A stretch of DNA of 64,000 nt from contig NW_003314274.1 in assembly GCF_000143415.4 (NCBI RefSeq), forward strand, positions 2,511,663-2,575,662, given 5' to 3'. The DNA is from Selaginella moellendorffii (Eukaryota; Streptophyta; Lycopodiopsida; Selaginellales; Selaginellaceae). A program made the position numbers and the translations under genes. Positions 25,101 through 35,443 of this stretch are shown here, piece by piece. The notes under the pieces are model-generated. The model made no database searches. It saw only the letters and a program-made list of their open reading frames with translations, and had not been told where the DNA came from. Within the stretch, counting starts at the first letter, position 1, and each line of letters opens with the position of its first letter.

Positions 25101-25508
25101 AGTACCGCTATGCCACCAATATCAACACTAGACCGGCATACATGACCAGCTAGGAATGGGAAGGCTGTACAATATAGGTCTTCCATTTCAAAAGGTGCAC
25201 AAGAGAAGATCAAGCTGGCAAAAGAGCTAAAGTGCACAATCACAAAGACAAACTACATCAGTGCTATGGCTAAGGAGTTTATTATTGTGACTGAGTCATC
25301 AAAGGGTACGAGCTACACTGTTAAAATCTGTGAAAATCCATCATGTACCTATCCAGATTTTACACAGTGGGAGAATAGGGGAAAGGTATATTTAGCCTGC
25401 AAGCACATCTATTACATTTTTATGCAGGAACTAAACCAAGATCCTAAGATCGACCATCACATCCACCAGGCAAGCCTCACAGTTACGGAGCTTGAGAAGT
25501 GTTTTTAG
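22144..25508 (+). pseudogene. DDE-type transposase with Cys-rich and SWIM zinc fingers (MULE-like or related)
   Basis: Spliced plus-strand gene: (22144)-23252, 23311-23619, 23693-24160, 24216-25508, all GT-AG. The N-terminal half has a Cys/His cluster with paired CxxC motifs (22790-22960; FRCRKCGATLVCQACC). The middle carries FRGFMADAAGANWLAV, a likely catalytic Asp segment, followed by CEFHWAKSVN. A SWIM-like finger (CENPSC ... CKHI, about 25330-25420) lies near the C-terminus. Five in-frame stops interrupt an otherwise continuous frame: TAA 22339, TAG 22423, TAA 23855, TAA 24564 and TGA 25143. Each could arise from a Gln or Arg codon by one C-to-T change. The element is therefore probably not autonomous now. 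The superfamily call is tentative and the transposase role is well supported by context. Confidence 0.7.
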
Positions 25509-25696
25509 ATTGCTTTTAGTGTTTGGATCTATATTTATATTTGTATTTTATTGGTCGAATTTACTTGGAAATATAGATTAAATCAAAATTTGAAAAATGG
25601 AAAGATGTTGGTTCGGGACGAACCAATGTTTTTCTTGTGTTTGAGAAGCCATGAGCTCAACTCATGAGCTCATCAGCTCAAAACCTACCCGGGCTC

Positions 25697-25705
25697 CTCC
25701 CTGAG
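25697..25705 (+). repeat. Right 9-bp target-site duplication CTCCCTGAG
   Basis: Exact copy of 16695-16703 outside the right terminus of the DNA transposon. Confidence 0.8.
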
Positions 25706-27167
25706 TTGCTTCTTGAGTTCAACAATCTCTTTGATATTCAAACGATACGAAGCTTTTGTAAGTGGTTTAGAACCTGGAATAACCTCAATCCGATGATCAA
25801 CCTCACGGCTAGGAGGTAGCTCTGGCGGCAAATCCTTTGGGAAGATATCCTAATTCCTTGCCAACAACTCCAATATCTTCTTTGAGATAGGATCAACCCC
25901 ATCGCTGATTTGAATTGAGTCACCAACACTCTCAGATTCCATCACTTGAACCCAAAAGGTCTGACATCCCTTCTAAGCTATTTTTTGAGCGGCCCTTGTA
26001 GTCAAGAACTTAGCATCCCAATCCTTTGAGGAGTGCTTTTGCAATTGGAAAGACACATCAGGATGTCCTTCTAAGTTCAATGTGATACGACTTTGTCTAG
26101 CACTATAAATCCCTTTAATATATTTGTTGAAGAAATCCATACCAAACACCATTTGAAAATTTGGTATCTTCAACATTTCCAAGTCCACTCTTTCTTTCCA
26201 CTAGGATATTTTTATTGGAACATCACTCATAAATTTTCTGGCTACTTGCCCACCTTCCGCAAACTGGAAGTGCATAGGCAACATTTGCTCAACATTCAAT
26301 CCTAACAACTTAACTATGTCTTTGAATATGACACTGTGCATAGCTCCTATGTCAATCATCAGTCAGATTCGGTGTCTGTGGACAAAACCTACCAAATACA
26401 TCAACGGATCAATGTTTGCATTGACTGCGAGAAAAGCTTGAGGAAAGAAACAAAAGTAGCTCACCTCCTCTTCCTCATAGTTTGCATTGACCAACTTGTC
26501 AACCCCTTCAGCTTCACCACCACCATCTTCTGTCATGATATTAACACGAGACCTTGTCTTATGCTTGTTGGGATATTCTGAGGACTTATGTCCTAACTCT
26601 CCACAATGGAAGCAATGACCCACACTACCTGTTCTGCTAGGAGTAGGTTGTGCAGGTTGCTACTACTTATACCCACTAGGAGAAGGAACAAAGGGCCTGG
26701 ACTAGAGGAAGCTGCTAGTGGTTTCCAACCACCACCACCACCTTTGTTAACTATTGCTTGTGAGCCCCCAGATCAGAACCTACCTTCCACTCTCTGTTTC
26801 TGATCACCTTATTTATTTCCAGAATTCTTACTCTTGTCTGAGGTACCAGCATACAGTTACTGACATTGTTCCATGAGTGAATGGCTAAAGGCAACTTGTT
26901 GTGCTGCCTCCTTACACTTTAGGTATGTCTTTGGCTTAAACTTCAAAATCTCATTGCAAGAAAGTGAATTTAAACCCTCCAGGAAATAACTCCGAGCATC
27001 TTTATCATTCATATTTGCAATCATAATGCGCTTTTGAGCAAAAGCATTAATGTAATACATGAGGTCCCCTCGCTACTTTAACTGCCGTAGCTCTACACAA
27101 AGTCTCAGACCAAGATCATCTGGCAAGTATTCCTTACAGATACAAGACCGCATCTTGGTCCAACTTC
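25706..27167 (-). pseudogene. Ty3/Gypsy gag, protease and start of RT (element G1, upstream part)
   Basis: Upstream part of the same pol/gag as 14163-16694, in matching orientation. The RT start is at 25706-25930. A protease-like segment with FGMDFFNKYI is at about 25973-26188, and a CCHC zinc knuckle (CFHCGELGHKSSEYP, last position not His/Cys-perfect) at about 26580-26623. A gag-like region with Gln/Lys-rich helices is at 26857-27060. Frames are broken by stops. No 5' LTR or primer site was found; the right side abuts a fragment of LARD-family LTR at 27168. Confidence 0.7.
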
Positions 27168-27785
27168 TGAGGCTTGCGTAAGGCCACGGTGTTCTGAAAT
27201 GTTGTCCCAAAGTCCCAGACTATGGAAAGGAAGAGGGTGGTCCTCTGGTGTAGTGACCAATGATACGGTCATGTGGTGAGGAAGTCCCAGAGGACAGTGG
27301 GACTTAGTGGTCAGGCATATGGGCCTTGCCCCAGTGGTAGTGGTGGCGAACATGGCCATGGGTAGAAAAGGGACTTGGTGGGGACTGTAAAAGGGATATT
27401 GGGGAAGGCTGTTCCCCATGTCTGCAGGCATCTTAAGGATGCTAAGGAGTGGATCTTGGATGGTCACTCTTGGACGGATGGTCTAGTCCTTGAGTGACGG
27501 GACTGTGATGCAGGTGGTGTTGGACCACCGGTGTGACCAAGGTGAAGGGGCATGGCCTTAGCGTAATGGGTTAGTATGTCGGTGGTACCTTGGGTGTCGG
27601 TTATGGGATTGGACAAATGGAGCACTTGGACTAAGTGCAAGGGTTGAGTGGCATGGATGCCATTCTTAGGGATAGCAAGCCCTAAGTCCTGAATTGGACT
27701 TATAGAGGTTGTGAATGAGACCTTTCCAAGTGGTTGATGGTGTGGTTAAGTGACTAAAGTAGAATGGAAAAATTAGTCACATACA
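27168..27785 (+). mobile_element. LARD-family LTR, right part (copy c)
   Basis: Matches the 3' third of the family-1 LTRs and ends AATTAGTCACATACA. The first 243 bp duplicate 13039-13282. A primer-binding site follows at 27789. It is most simply the end of the outermost element's 5' LTR. Confidence 0.75.
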
Positions 27786-27788
27786 ATT

Positions 27789-27799
27789 TGGTATCAGAG
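27789..27799 (+). other. Primer-binding site (initiator tRNA-Met type)
   Basis: TGGTATCAGAG lies 3 nt after the LTR end and complements the 3' end of initiator tRNA-Met, the usual primer site of plant LTR elements. Confidence 0.8.
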
Positions 27800-28108
27800 T
27801 TGTTCCTTAGTTCGACTTTTATTGGTGCTGAAGTATATCACCACTAGTGTTGGCATCGGAAGGTTTTAGGAGTGGGCCTATCCTTGAGGAGTAACAAGTT
27901 GGGAAGACATGGCTCTCCACTACAGTTCAAGTGTGAACTCATAGGTGAGGTGGTGGATAGAAAAGGGCTAATAATGGAATGACTTCAAGATCTTAGGAAC
28001 AATGTAAGACTTTTCCTTAGTGAGTTGAGGATATGATCCAGATGAGTGTTTGACTCAGCAAACTAGCTAATGTAGTTGTTTTAAACAACTATAGTTGGGA
28101 TCATAGGG

Positions 28109-29863
28109 CGAAGCGAGCAATAAGCGAGGCTCCAAAAAGGGACCCGAAAGGACCAACATATGACACGTGGAAGTGTCCGAGATGGAGTCCAAGATGGACC
28201 CGAGTTGGAGTCCGAGATGGTGTTCGAAATGGACTGAGATGAAGTCCGAGATGGAGTCCAAGATGGACCCGAGATGGAGTCCGAGATGGACCCGAGATAG
28301 AGTCTGAGATGGATCTGAGATGGAGTCCGAGATGGACCCGAGATGGAGTCCGAGATGGACTGAGACGGAGTCCGAGATGGACCGAGATGGAGTTCAAGAT
28401 GGACCCAAGATGGACCAAGACAGAGCCCGAGATGGAGTCCGAGATGGACCGAGACGGAGTCCGAGGTGGACCCGAGATGCAGTCTGAGATGGACCGAGAT
28501 AGAGTCCGAGATGGAGTCCGAGATGGAGTCCGAGATGGTGTCCGAGATGGACCAAGACGGAGTCCAAGATGGAGTCCGAGATGGACCCGAGATGGAGTCC
28601 GAGATGGACCCAAGATGGAGTCCGAGAAGGACCCGAGATGGAGTCCGAGATGGACCCGAGATGGACCAAGACAGAGTTTGAGATGGAGTCCGAGATGGAG
28701 TCCGAGAAGGACCCGAGATGGAGTCCGAGGTCGAGACCGAGACAGGGACCGAGACCGAGACCGAGACCAAGATCAAGATCGGGACCGAGGCCGAGATCGA
28801 GGCCGAAGTCGAGACCGAGCCCGAGCCCGAGTCCAAGTCCGAGTCCAAGTCCGAGTTCGTGTCTGAGAGGGTGAAAGCCCAAAGCGTTCTTCTCCCAGAC
28901 CCTGGGGGGTTTGGTGAGCTCCAAAAGTATAGTAGGGGGAGGACTGCAGTGGATCCAGTTTGGCTAGGAAAGGCCAATTTGGCCCAAGAAGACCAAACCC
29001 AGTGTTGGGTGATGAGCTGCCCATTGGGAAATCCAAGACTAGAGTGAACACGGACTGACAAGTGGGGTAGCTTGGTGAAGTGTTCAAGAGCCGGCTCTAG
29101 TTCTCCCAGGAGATCGACTGGCCGATGCTCCTAGTCCAAGTGTGGGTGGCACTACCTACTTGGATACCTGGCATGGCTCAATGGAACCTTGCTTTAAGCC
29201 CATGGCTAGAGCACCCAAAGTCGGGAGGTGGAGAGAGTACCCACGGAGCTCGCGTAGGGCCACAATGTTCCAAAATGTTGTCCCGAAGTCCTAAATGGGG
29301 GAAAGGAGGAGGAGCAATCCTCTAGTGTAGTCACTACGGATACGGTCACATGGTGAGGAAGTCCCAGAGGACAATAGGACTTAGTGGCCAGGCCTGTGGG
29401 CCTTGATCTAGTGGTAGTGTTGGTGAACATGGCCCTGGACGAAAAAGGGACTTGGCAGGAACTGACAAAGGGATGTTGGGGAAGGCTATTCTCCATGTCT
29501 GTGGGCATCCTAAGGATGCTAAGGAGTGGATCTGGGATGACCACTTGTGGACGGACGGCCTAGTCTTGGAGAGATGGGATTGTGATGCAAGTGGTATTGG
29601 ACCACCAGTGCAGCAAAGGTGAATGGGCATGGCTTTAGCGTAATAGGCTGATATATCAGTGGTACCTTTGGGTGTCAGTCTTGGGACTGGACACGTGGAG
29701 CACTTGGACCAAGTGCAAATGTTGAGTGGCATGGATGCCATTCTCGTGACTAGCAAGTCCCAAGTCCTGAATTGGACTTAAGGAGGTTGTGAATGAGACT
29801 CCTCCAAGTGGTCAGAGGTGTGGTTAAGTGACTAAAGTAAAATGGAAAATTTAGTCACTTACA
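28109..29863 (+). mobile_element. LARD-family 5' LTR of the middle element (copy b, 5'-truncated)
   Basis: Lacks the TGTGAGACAC start. It joins internal sequence of the outer element at about 28108 and then follows the family LTR to the terminus TTTAGTCACTTACA. It contains a minisatellite (about 28175-28870) and the shared module GAGGGTGAAAGCCCAAAGCG. It is the left LTR of an element whose right LTR is 49287-51086. The truncation also removed part of the outer element's internal region. Confidence 0.8.
28175..28870 (+). repeat. GAGATGGAGTCC/GAGACCGAG minisatellite in LTR copy b
   Basis: Degenerate 10-12-bp purine-rich units, same family as at 12123-12620, grading into 6-bp GAGACC/GAGCCC units. 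Confidence 0.9.
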
Positions 29864-29866
29864 ACT

Positions 29867-29878
29867 TGGTATCAGAGC
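29867..29878 (+). other. Primer-binding site of the middle LARD element
   Basis: TGGTATCAGAGC, 3 nt after the LTR end; perfect match to the standard initiator tRNA-Met site. Confidence 0.85.
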
Positions 29879-29960
29879 TGTTCCTTAGTCTGACTTTTAT
29901 TGGTGCTCAAATATATCACCATTGATGTTGGCATTAGAAGGTTCTAGGAGTGGGCCTATC

Positions 29961-30362
29961 TGTAAGCTCCTAAGTTTGGACTTCCCGGGAGGTCACCCAA
30001 CTCAGTACTATTCAAACCCAAGGACGCTTAACCCCAAATATCCCAAGACCCTTAACCGATTGGAAAAGAGGGTGCACTCTTGTTCATGGGCCCTTTCCCT
30101 CTATATTTGAACCCCTATGGATCGTATCTCGAGTCGTTCCCTTCGGTTGCTTACAATCCACCACGCTTCCCTGCAAGTTCACACCCTCGTGAACGGAAGC
30201 TGAGAGCCGCAGCTCTCCCGAGAGCCTTGCTCTCTTGACACCCTACCCCTCGGGTCGAGCTCAGCGGGAGCAAACTGGACCAGCCAGATGTCAATCAATA
30301 TGTGGTGCGATTCCCCTAAGCCAACCAACAGAGTCGGACCCAAGACCGCTCCGATACCAAAT
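29961..30362. mobile_element. TRIM-type mini LTR element, copy A: left LTR and internal part
   Basis: 195-bp LTR (29961-30155, TGTAAGCTCC...TTGCTTACA), then about 207 bp of non-coding internal DNA ending with a reversed primer-site-like CTCCGATACCA. The right LTR should start at 30363, but a family-2 LTR and chromovirus sequence begin there. The end of the missing LTR reappears at 35206-35318. A 5-bp near-duplication (CTATC 29956-29960 / ATATC 35319-35323) brackets the whole block, in keeping with one insertion event for the TRIM. Confidence 0.7.
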
Positions 30363-31510
30363 TGTAAGCCACAAATTTTTCCTTTCCAATTTGCCAGCTT
30401 ACCTCGTCTATCTGACCAACTCTGCCTTGGCTTGTGCTAAGTTCCCTCGCCAAGGTTCCCGCCTATGGTACCAGCTCCTACTTGGTCCTACTTGGTTTTA
30501 GCTACTCACTGCACGAGCAACGGAGTGTTAGCCATCCATCTACGGATTCCCAAATCTCTCCCAATCCCCCTCTCCGGTTTAGACTGGACTTAAGGTTCGG
30601 CTACACTCCCCGCAGGCACAAGCAGCCAAGCACACCAAGCCTCCAGGTTCCTAACACCCCTTGGTACCACAAGACTTGATCATGGGACCCTCTAAATCCC
30701 AAGTCTTGGGTGCAGGACTTGCTTCGGGACGTCGGGGCGAAACACCGTGGCCTAACGGCCCGGTATGGGTACCTCTACCCCCCCACTTCCATCCCGAAGG
30801 GAAGGCCCAAGCCCCTAGGAAGGGTGAGGACCAATGAGCCACAAGGTACTCAAGTGGGGCACCACTCCACATGAGCCGGGAGCACCGCAGTTGGTTTCCC
30901 TTTCGGGACTGGGAGCTGCTCTTGAGCACTTCCCTGGGTGGCCCCTCCGGCACCACTCAAGCCCATGCTCACTCCCACCCAAGGCCCCTCGGCCCCAGTC
31001 TCAACCTCAAGTCATTTTGGAAGCACCACTGGAGAGTTCCTTCAAGACTGGTTCCTAGACCTCACTATCCCTACTATACTTTTGGAACCCCCTGCAGCCC
31101 CCCCCCCCCTGGGAGACGCACACTTTGGGCTTTCACCCCTTGACCCGTATTAGTATTTGGACTTAGTCTCTGGCTCGATCTCGGACCCGATTTCGGATCC
31201 GACTTCGGATTCGGTCTTAGACTCGATCTCGAACTCGATCTCGGACCCGATCTTGGACTCGACCTCGGACTCGGTCTCAGACCCGATTTCAGATCTCGGA
31301 CTCCGCCTTGAACTCGGTCTCGAACTTGGACTCGAACTCGGTCCCCGAGTCGGTCTCAGACTCGATTCCGGACTCTATCTCGAACTCGGTCCTAGAGTCG
31401 GTCTTGGACTCGATCTTCGACTTGGTCCCATCCGATGAACTCTTTGTCATTTTGGTCATGCTTTTGGGGTTCCTTTAGCCTACGACACTTCGGCGGGTTG
31501 GTTCCTTACA
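30363..31510 (-). mobile_element. Family-2 LTR, 3' LTR of the chromovirus
   Basis: On the minus strand it runs TGTAAGGAACC...GTGGCTTACA (1148 bp) and follows a purine-rich stretch (GGGTGGTGGAGT) at 31511-31525, as expected of a 3' LTR. A second copy in the opposite orientation is the solo LTR at 35444-36600. It contains a GAGATCGAGTCCGAG-type minisatellite (31160-31430) and a version of the CCCAAAGCGTG / AAAAGTATAGTAGGG module also found in family-1 LTRs. Confidence 0.75.
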
Positions 31511-31698
31511 ACTCCACCACCCATAGAAGAAGTTCGATTCCCACATCGAACGTCTCGTTTTATCCTACGACTTGTTGACCATGTCTCCGGGGGCATCCCC
31601 CCACTTAGCGGTGTGCCTAAGTTAGCCTCCCCGGCCAAGAGCCCATGACAACGGAATATAGGTGTCCCTATACCCCTCACCTCACCACGCCCTAGTAT

Positions 31699-31760
31699 GG
31701 GGTCGGGACTTGAACCCAGCCTTGCTTTACTAGGGGGTTGGGACTCAAACCCAACCTCCG
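31699..31760 (-). repeat. Two tRNA T-arm-like hairpins in the chromovirus 3' non-coding region
   Basis: On the minus strand, GGTTGGGTTTGAGTCCCAACC is followed by CTGGGTTCAAGTCCCGACC. Each has a G/C stem and a 7-base TTYRAGT loop that resembles a Pol III B box. The same pair occurs in the LARD internal regions. Confidence 0.7.
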
Positions 31761-31891
31761 TAGAATACATCTACGGATTCGACATCCCCGCGGGGAGTCG
31801 GGCGTAGTGCCCTACGCCTGGTCGACCTATCCAACCCATGCTAATTAGCTTACCTTCGGCGCGCCTTCGGGTCCCAACATATGCCACTTGC

Positions 31892-34800
31892 TCAACTTTG
31901 CAAACTGATATTTTTTAATTGAACTTTGCAATAAGTACATAGAGTTCTGCCTTGCAGAAATTCCTCCACTAGATCTCGCGCGTTTGCTAGGTTCTCTTCC
32001 GGTTCCCATGTTGCTTCGCAGTGTGGAAATCCTTTCCACTTCACATGGAACTCTCTCACCTCGCGTCCTTGTCGCTTGCTCTTGCGCGCATTGAGGATGG
32101 CCTCAACTTTGTATTCCTCTTCCCCTTGGATAACCTCAGGTAAAGGTCTCACTTGGTCCTTACGAAGCAGATCCTCAAAGTACGGCTTGAGTAAGTTCAC
32201 ATGGAACACTGGGTGCATCTTCCCCATCTCTCGAGGAAGTCGGAGTCGGTAAGCCACTTTACCGATTCGTGCCTCAATCTCGTAAGGCCCCGCGAACCTG
32301 CTTAGGGAACTCAAGATCAATTCATTTACAGAAATACATGCATCTTTACCTTTGGGTCAACTTTCGGCTGATCCCACTTGGTAGTCTGAGGTTCTTGCTG
32401 TTCAGCCACACCTTCTCCCCAGCTTGGAACTTTACATCCCGACGCTTCTGGTTCGCGTATTTGGTTTGCCTTTGTTGAGCCCGTTCCAATGAATCCCTCA
32501 CTAGATTCCAAATGCTGAGTCTTTCCGCCGTGAATGCCTCCACTGCGGGCAACTCTCCATGATACTCGGCCACGCCGAGTTCCACAGGACCTTCAATAGC
32601 TCGCCCATTGATGACTTCCCATGGACTCACCCCGATACTCGAATGTGGTGAGTTGTTATAACACATTTTCGCAAGTCCCAAATGACTTACCCAATTGGTC
32701 TGGTCTCCTGAGACATAGCATCGCAAATAATCCTCCAGCTGCCTATTCACCCTTTCCGTTTGTCCGTCTGTCAAGAAGTGTTAGTGCCAACAACTTGACT
32801 TAGTACCCCATACCTGTCTGTGGGTGATAGGCTGTGCTGAATTTCAACTTGGTGCGATACTGTTCTAGGAGAGTCCTCCAGAACCTACTGGTGAAGATCT
32901 TATCTCGATCTGAGATGAAATCTTCCGATCTTCCCCGCACTCGAACCACTTGTTCGAAGAATAGCTTTGCCACACCTTCCGCATCCACCTCTGTTGTAGT
33001 GGGTATGAAATGTGCCATTTTCGAAAATCGGTCCACCACCATGAATATCGCATCAAACCCCTCGCTTGGGGGGAGTCCCGTGATGAAGTCCATCGTAAGA
33101 TATTTCCACGGACGATCTGGAATTGGGATGCTTTGCAACAAGCCCCCACTAGCCTTAGTCACGGCTTTTACCTGCTGACATGTTAGACATGTCTTTACAT
33201 AGTCTTGGACGTCCTTAGCCATATCTGGCCAATGGTACTTCCACTTGAGTAAGCCCATCGTCTTGGGCACTCCACCGTGTCCCGTAAGAGGTCCGTCATG
33301 ACACTCTTCTAAGGCCACCTTCCTTAGTTCCCCTTCTGGAACATACACCCTCGTTTGCTTGTAATAGATGACTCCGTTGCGTTTCGCATAGCCCGTTTTC
33401 TCTTCCGTTGGCAGCTCACCTCTCTGGTGAGCTTCCCGCGCCTCTAGATTCCTCAGCAACACTTCTTGTCCTAGACCATCGTTCTCATATGCTATCCGCA
33501 CATCATCCCAGAAGGTTGCTATTGTGCTGGATATTGCCAACCTCAAGCTTGCTTTTCGACTTAGCGCATCCGCCACGATGTTGCTCTTCCCAGGCTTGTA
33601 CAGAATTTCACAATCAAACTCAGCCAAGGCATTGGCCCACCGACCTTGTTTCCCTCTCAGGTTGGGCTGTGACAAGAAGTGTTTCGTTGCCACATTGTCC
33701 GTGTAAACCTTGAAGTGTCTCCCAAGGTAGTGTCGCCACTCCTTGAGTGCCTTGACCACCGCAAACAATTCCTTCTCGTGGGCAGGCCACTTCCGTTGAG
33801 CCTTGTCCAGCTTCTTCGAGAAGAACGCTACCGGATGGTTGTCTTGCTTCAAAACTGCGCCCAACACAAAGTCCGAAGCATCCGTTTCTACCTCAAAGTC
33901 CTTACCAAAGTTTGGTAATGCCAATACGGGAGCTTTCCTCAACTTCCCTTTGAGGTGGACGAATGCCGCCTCGCATTCCGCTGTCCACACCATCTTCCCT
34001 TTTCCTGTTTGGTCCGTTAAGGGTAGGGCTACTCTCGAATAGTGTCTGATAAACTTTCGATAGTGGTTGCATAGCCCCAGGAATGCCCTCAACTCGTGTA
34101 CATTGGATGGTCGCTCCCATTCCTGGATTGCTTGGACCTTCTCCGGGTCCACCTTGAGCCCGTCCTGGCCCACCACATGCCCGAGAAACTTTACCTCTTG
34201 TTGAGCAAAGTCACATTTGCTCTCTTTAGCATACAGTTTGTGTTCCCTTAGTTTCTCAAACACCTTCGCCAAGTGTTCGGCATGCTCCTCTAGCGGCACG
34301 CTATAGATCAGGATGTCGTCGATATAGACGACCACGAAGTGATCCAGATAGGGTACAAAGATGTGGTTCATTAGTGCCGAAAACGTTGCCGGCGCATTAC
34401 ATAGCCCGAAGGGCATCACCAGAAACTCAAAGCTCCCATACCTCGTTCGACAGGTTGTCTTCTCGACATCTTCCTCGGCTACCCTGATCTGGTAGTATCC
34501 TGACCTTAAGTCAATCCTCGAGAAGTATGTTGCCTTTCCCAACCTATCGAACAGGTCCTCAATCCTTGGCAAAGGGTACTTGTTCTTCTTTGTATACTTG
34601 TTGAGCAATCGGTAGTCTATGCACATGCGCATAGATCCATTTTTCTTTTTCACAAATAACACCGGCGCCCCATACGGCGACTTGCTCAACCTAACATACC
34701 CTTTGTCCACCAACTCCTCTAGTTGGCACTTGAGCTCCTTGAGTTCTTTTTCGTTCAAACGATAAGGGGGACAAACCACCACCTCAGCACCCTCGATCAG

Positions 34801-35204
34801 CTCAATCTTATGTTCTATCGGTCGTGTTGGGGGCAGCCCCGCCGGTAGCTCCTCTGGCATGGTATCCTGGAATTGGTCCAACACCCGCTGGATCACTAAA
34901 GGTACTTCTTCCGTTCCTGTCTTTTTGTCACTCTTCACCGAGAGTAAGCACAAAAAGGCTGCCTTAGTTCTTTTAGTGAGTTGTCCTCTCGTGGACACCA
35001 GGTTTAAGCAGGAATCTTTGGCCTTGCTTTGCCCTACCTTTAGATCTTGGGCCTCCACCCTAGATCTTCTTCCTTGGGCATTCGCCAGTACCACAAGGTT
35101 CCTACCTTGTCCATGCAAGGCTACCACGAACCAATTAAACCAATCCATTCCGAAGATTACGTCAAACCCCGCCATGTCCAACACAGTGAAATCCATGTCC
35201 ACTT
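31892..35204 (-). CDS. Ty3/Gypsy chromovirus pol: protease end, RT, RNase H, integrase, chromodomain (5'-truncated, two introns)
   Basis: Long minus-strand pol. An 800-codon frame (32814-35202) holds the protease end (VIFGMDW), RT with [12 protein letters not shown] and the YIDD box, RNase H ([13 protein letters not shown]) and the integrase with its HHCC zinc region and first catalytic Asp residues. The frame continues through 32350-32767 ([10 protein letters not shown], the catalytic Glu) and 31892-32297 to a chromodomain ([10 protein letters not shown] ... [14 protein letters not shown]). The joins are two GT-AG introns, 32768-32813 and 32298-32349, each restoring frame exactly. Gag, the protease start and the 5' LTR are missing: the sequence breaks at about 35205 against a TRIM LTR fragment. 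Apart from that, I saw no stop or frameshift. It is probably a recent insertion. Confidence 0.85.
32298..32349 (-). other. Putative 52-bp spliceosomal intron in chromovirus pol
   Basis: Minus-strand donor AG|GTAAAG and acceptor GCAG|G. Removal joins ...LTQR to FAGPYEI, the expected continuous integrase C-terminal segment. In-frame TAA follows the donor if unspliced. Confidence 0.75.
32768..32813 (-). other. Putative 46-bp spliceosomal intron in the chromovirus integrase
   Basis: Minus-strand donor ACAG|GTATGG, branch-like CACTAAC, acceptor GACAG|ACGG. Removal joins HPQT to DGQTER, restoring the conserved block that carries the third catalytic acid. Unspliced, the frame ends at a stop a few codons in. 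Confidence 0.8.
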
Positions 35205-35205
35205 T

Positions 35206-35318
35206 CCAAGACCCTTAACTGATTGGAAAAGGGGGTGCACTCTTGTTCATGGGCCCTTTCCCTCTATATTTGAACCCCTATGGATCGTCTCTCGAGTTGT
35301 TCCCTTTGGTTGCTTACA
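35206..35318 (+). mobile_element. TRIM copy A: remnant of right LTR
   Basis: Matches the last about 113 bp of the 195-bp TRIM LTR up to TTGCTTACA. It joins the truncated chromovirus pol at a short shared CCAAGACCC, a microhomology-type junction. Confidence 0.75.
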
Positions 35319-35443
35319 ATATCCTTGAAGAGTAGCGTGTCGAGAGTACATGGCTCTCCACTCAAGTTCATGCGTGAACTTGGGCGCGATGTGGTGGATA
35401 GAAAAGGGCCAGTAAGGGAACAACTTTGGGATCTTGGGAACAG

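Larger units (their letters stand above)
16704..25696. mobile_element. 9.0-kb TIR DNA transposon with transposase and ParB-methyltransferase genes
   Basis: Left end GGGGCTGGGTAGTTTTTGAG and the reverse complement of the right end GAGCCCGGGTAGGTTTTGAG form imperfect terminal inverted repeats, followed by GAGCTCA-rich subterminal sequence on both sides. A 9-bp TSD flanks the element. Inside are two divergent genes: a minus-strand ParB/methyltransferase-like gene (16969-20841) and a plus-strand SWIM-type transposase (about 22144-25508). Palindromes of GGTTCG/CGAACC type occur near both ends (16806-16910, 25608-25632) and as six copies between the genes. TSD length and SWIM finger suggest a Mutator-like (MULE) element; the Kyakuja-Dileera-Zisupton group is an alternative. 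Confidence 0.8.
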
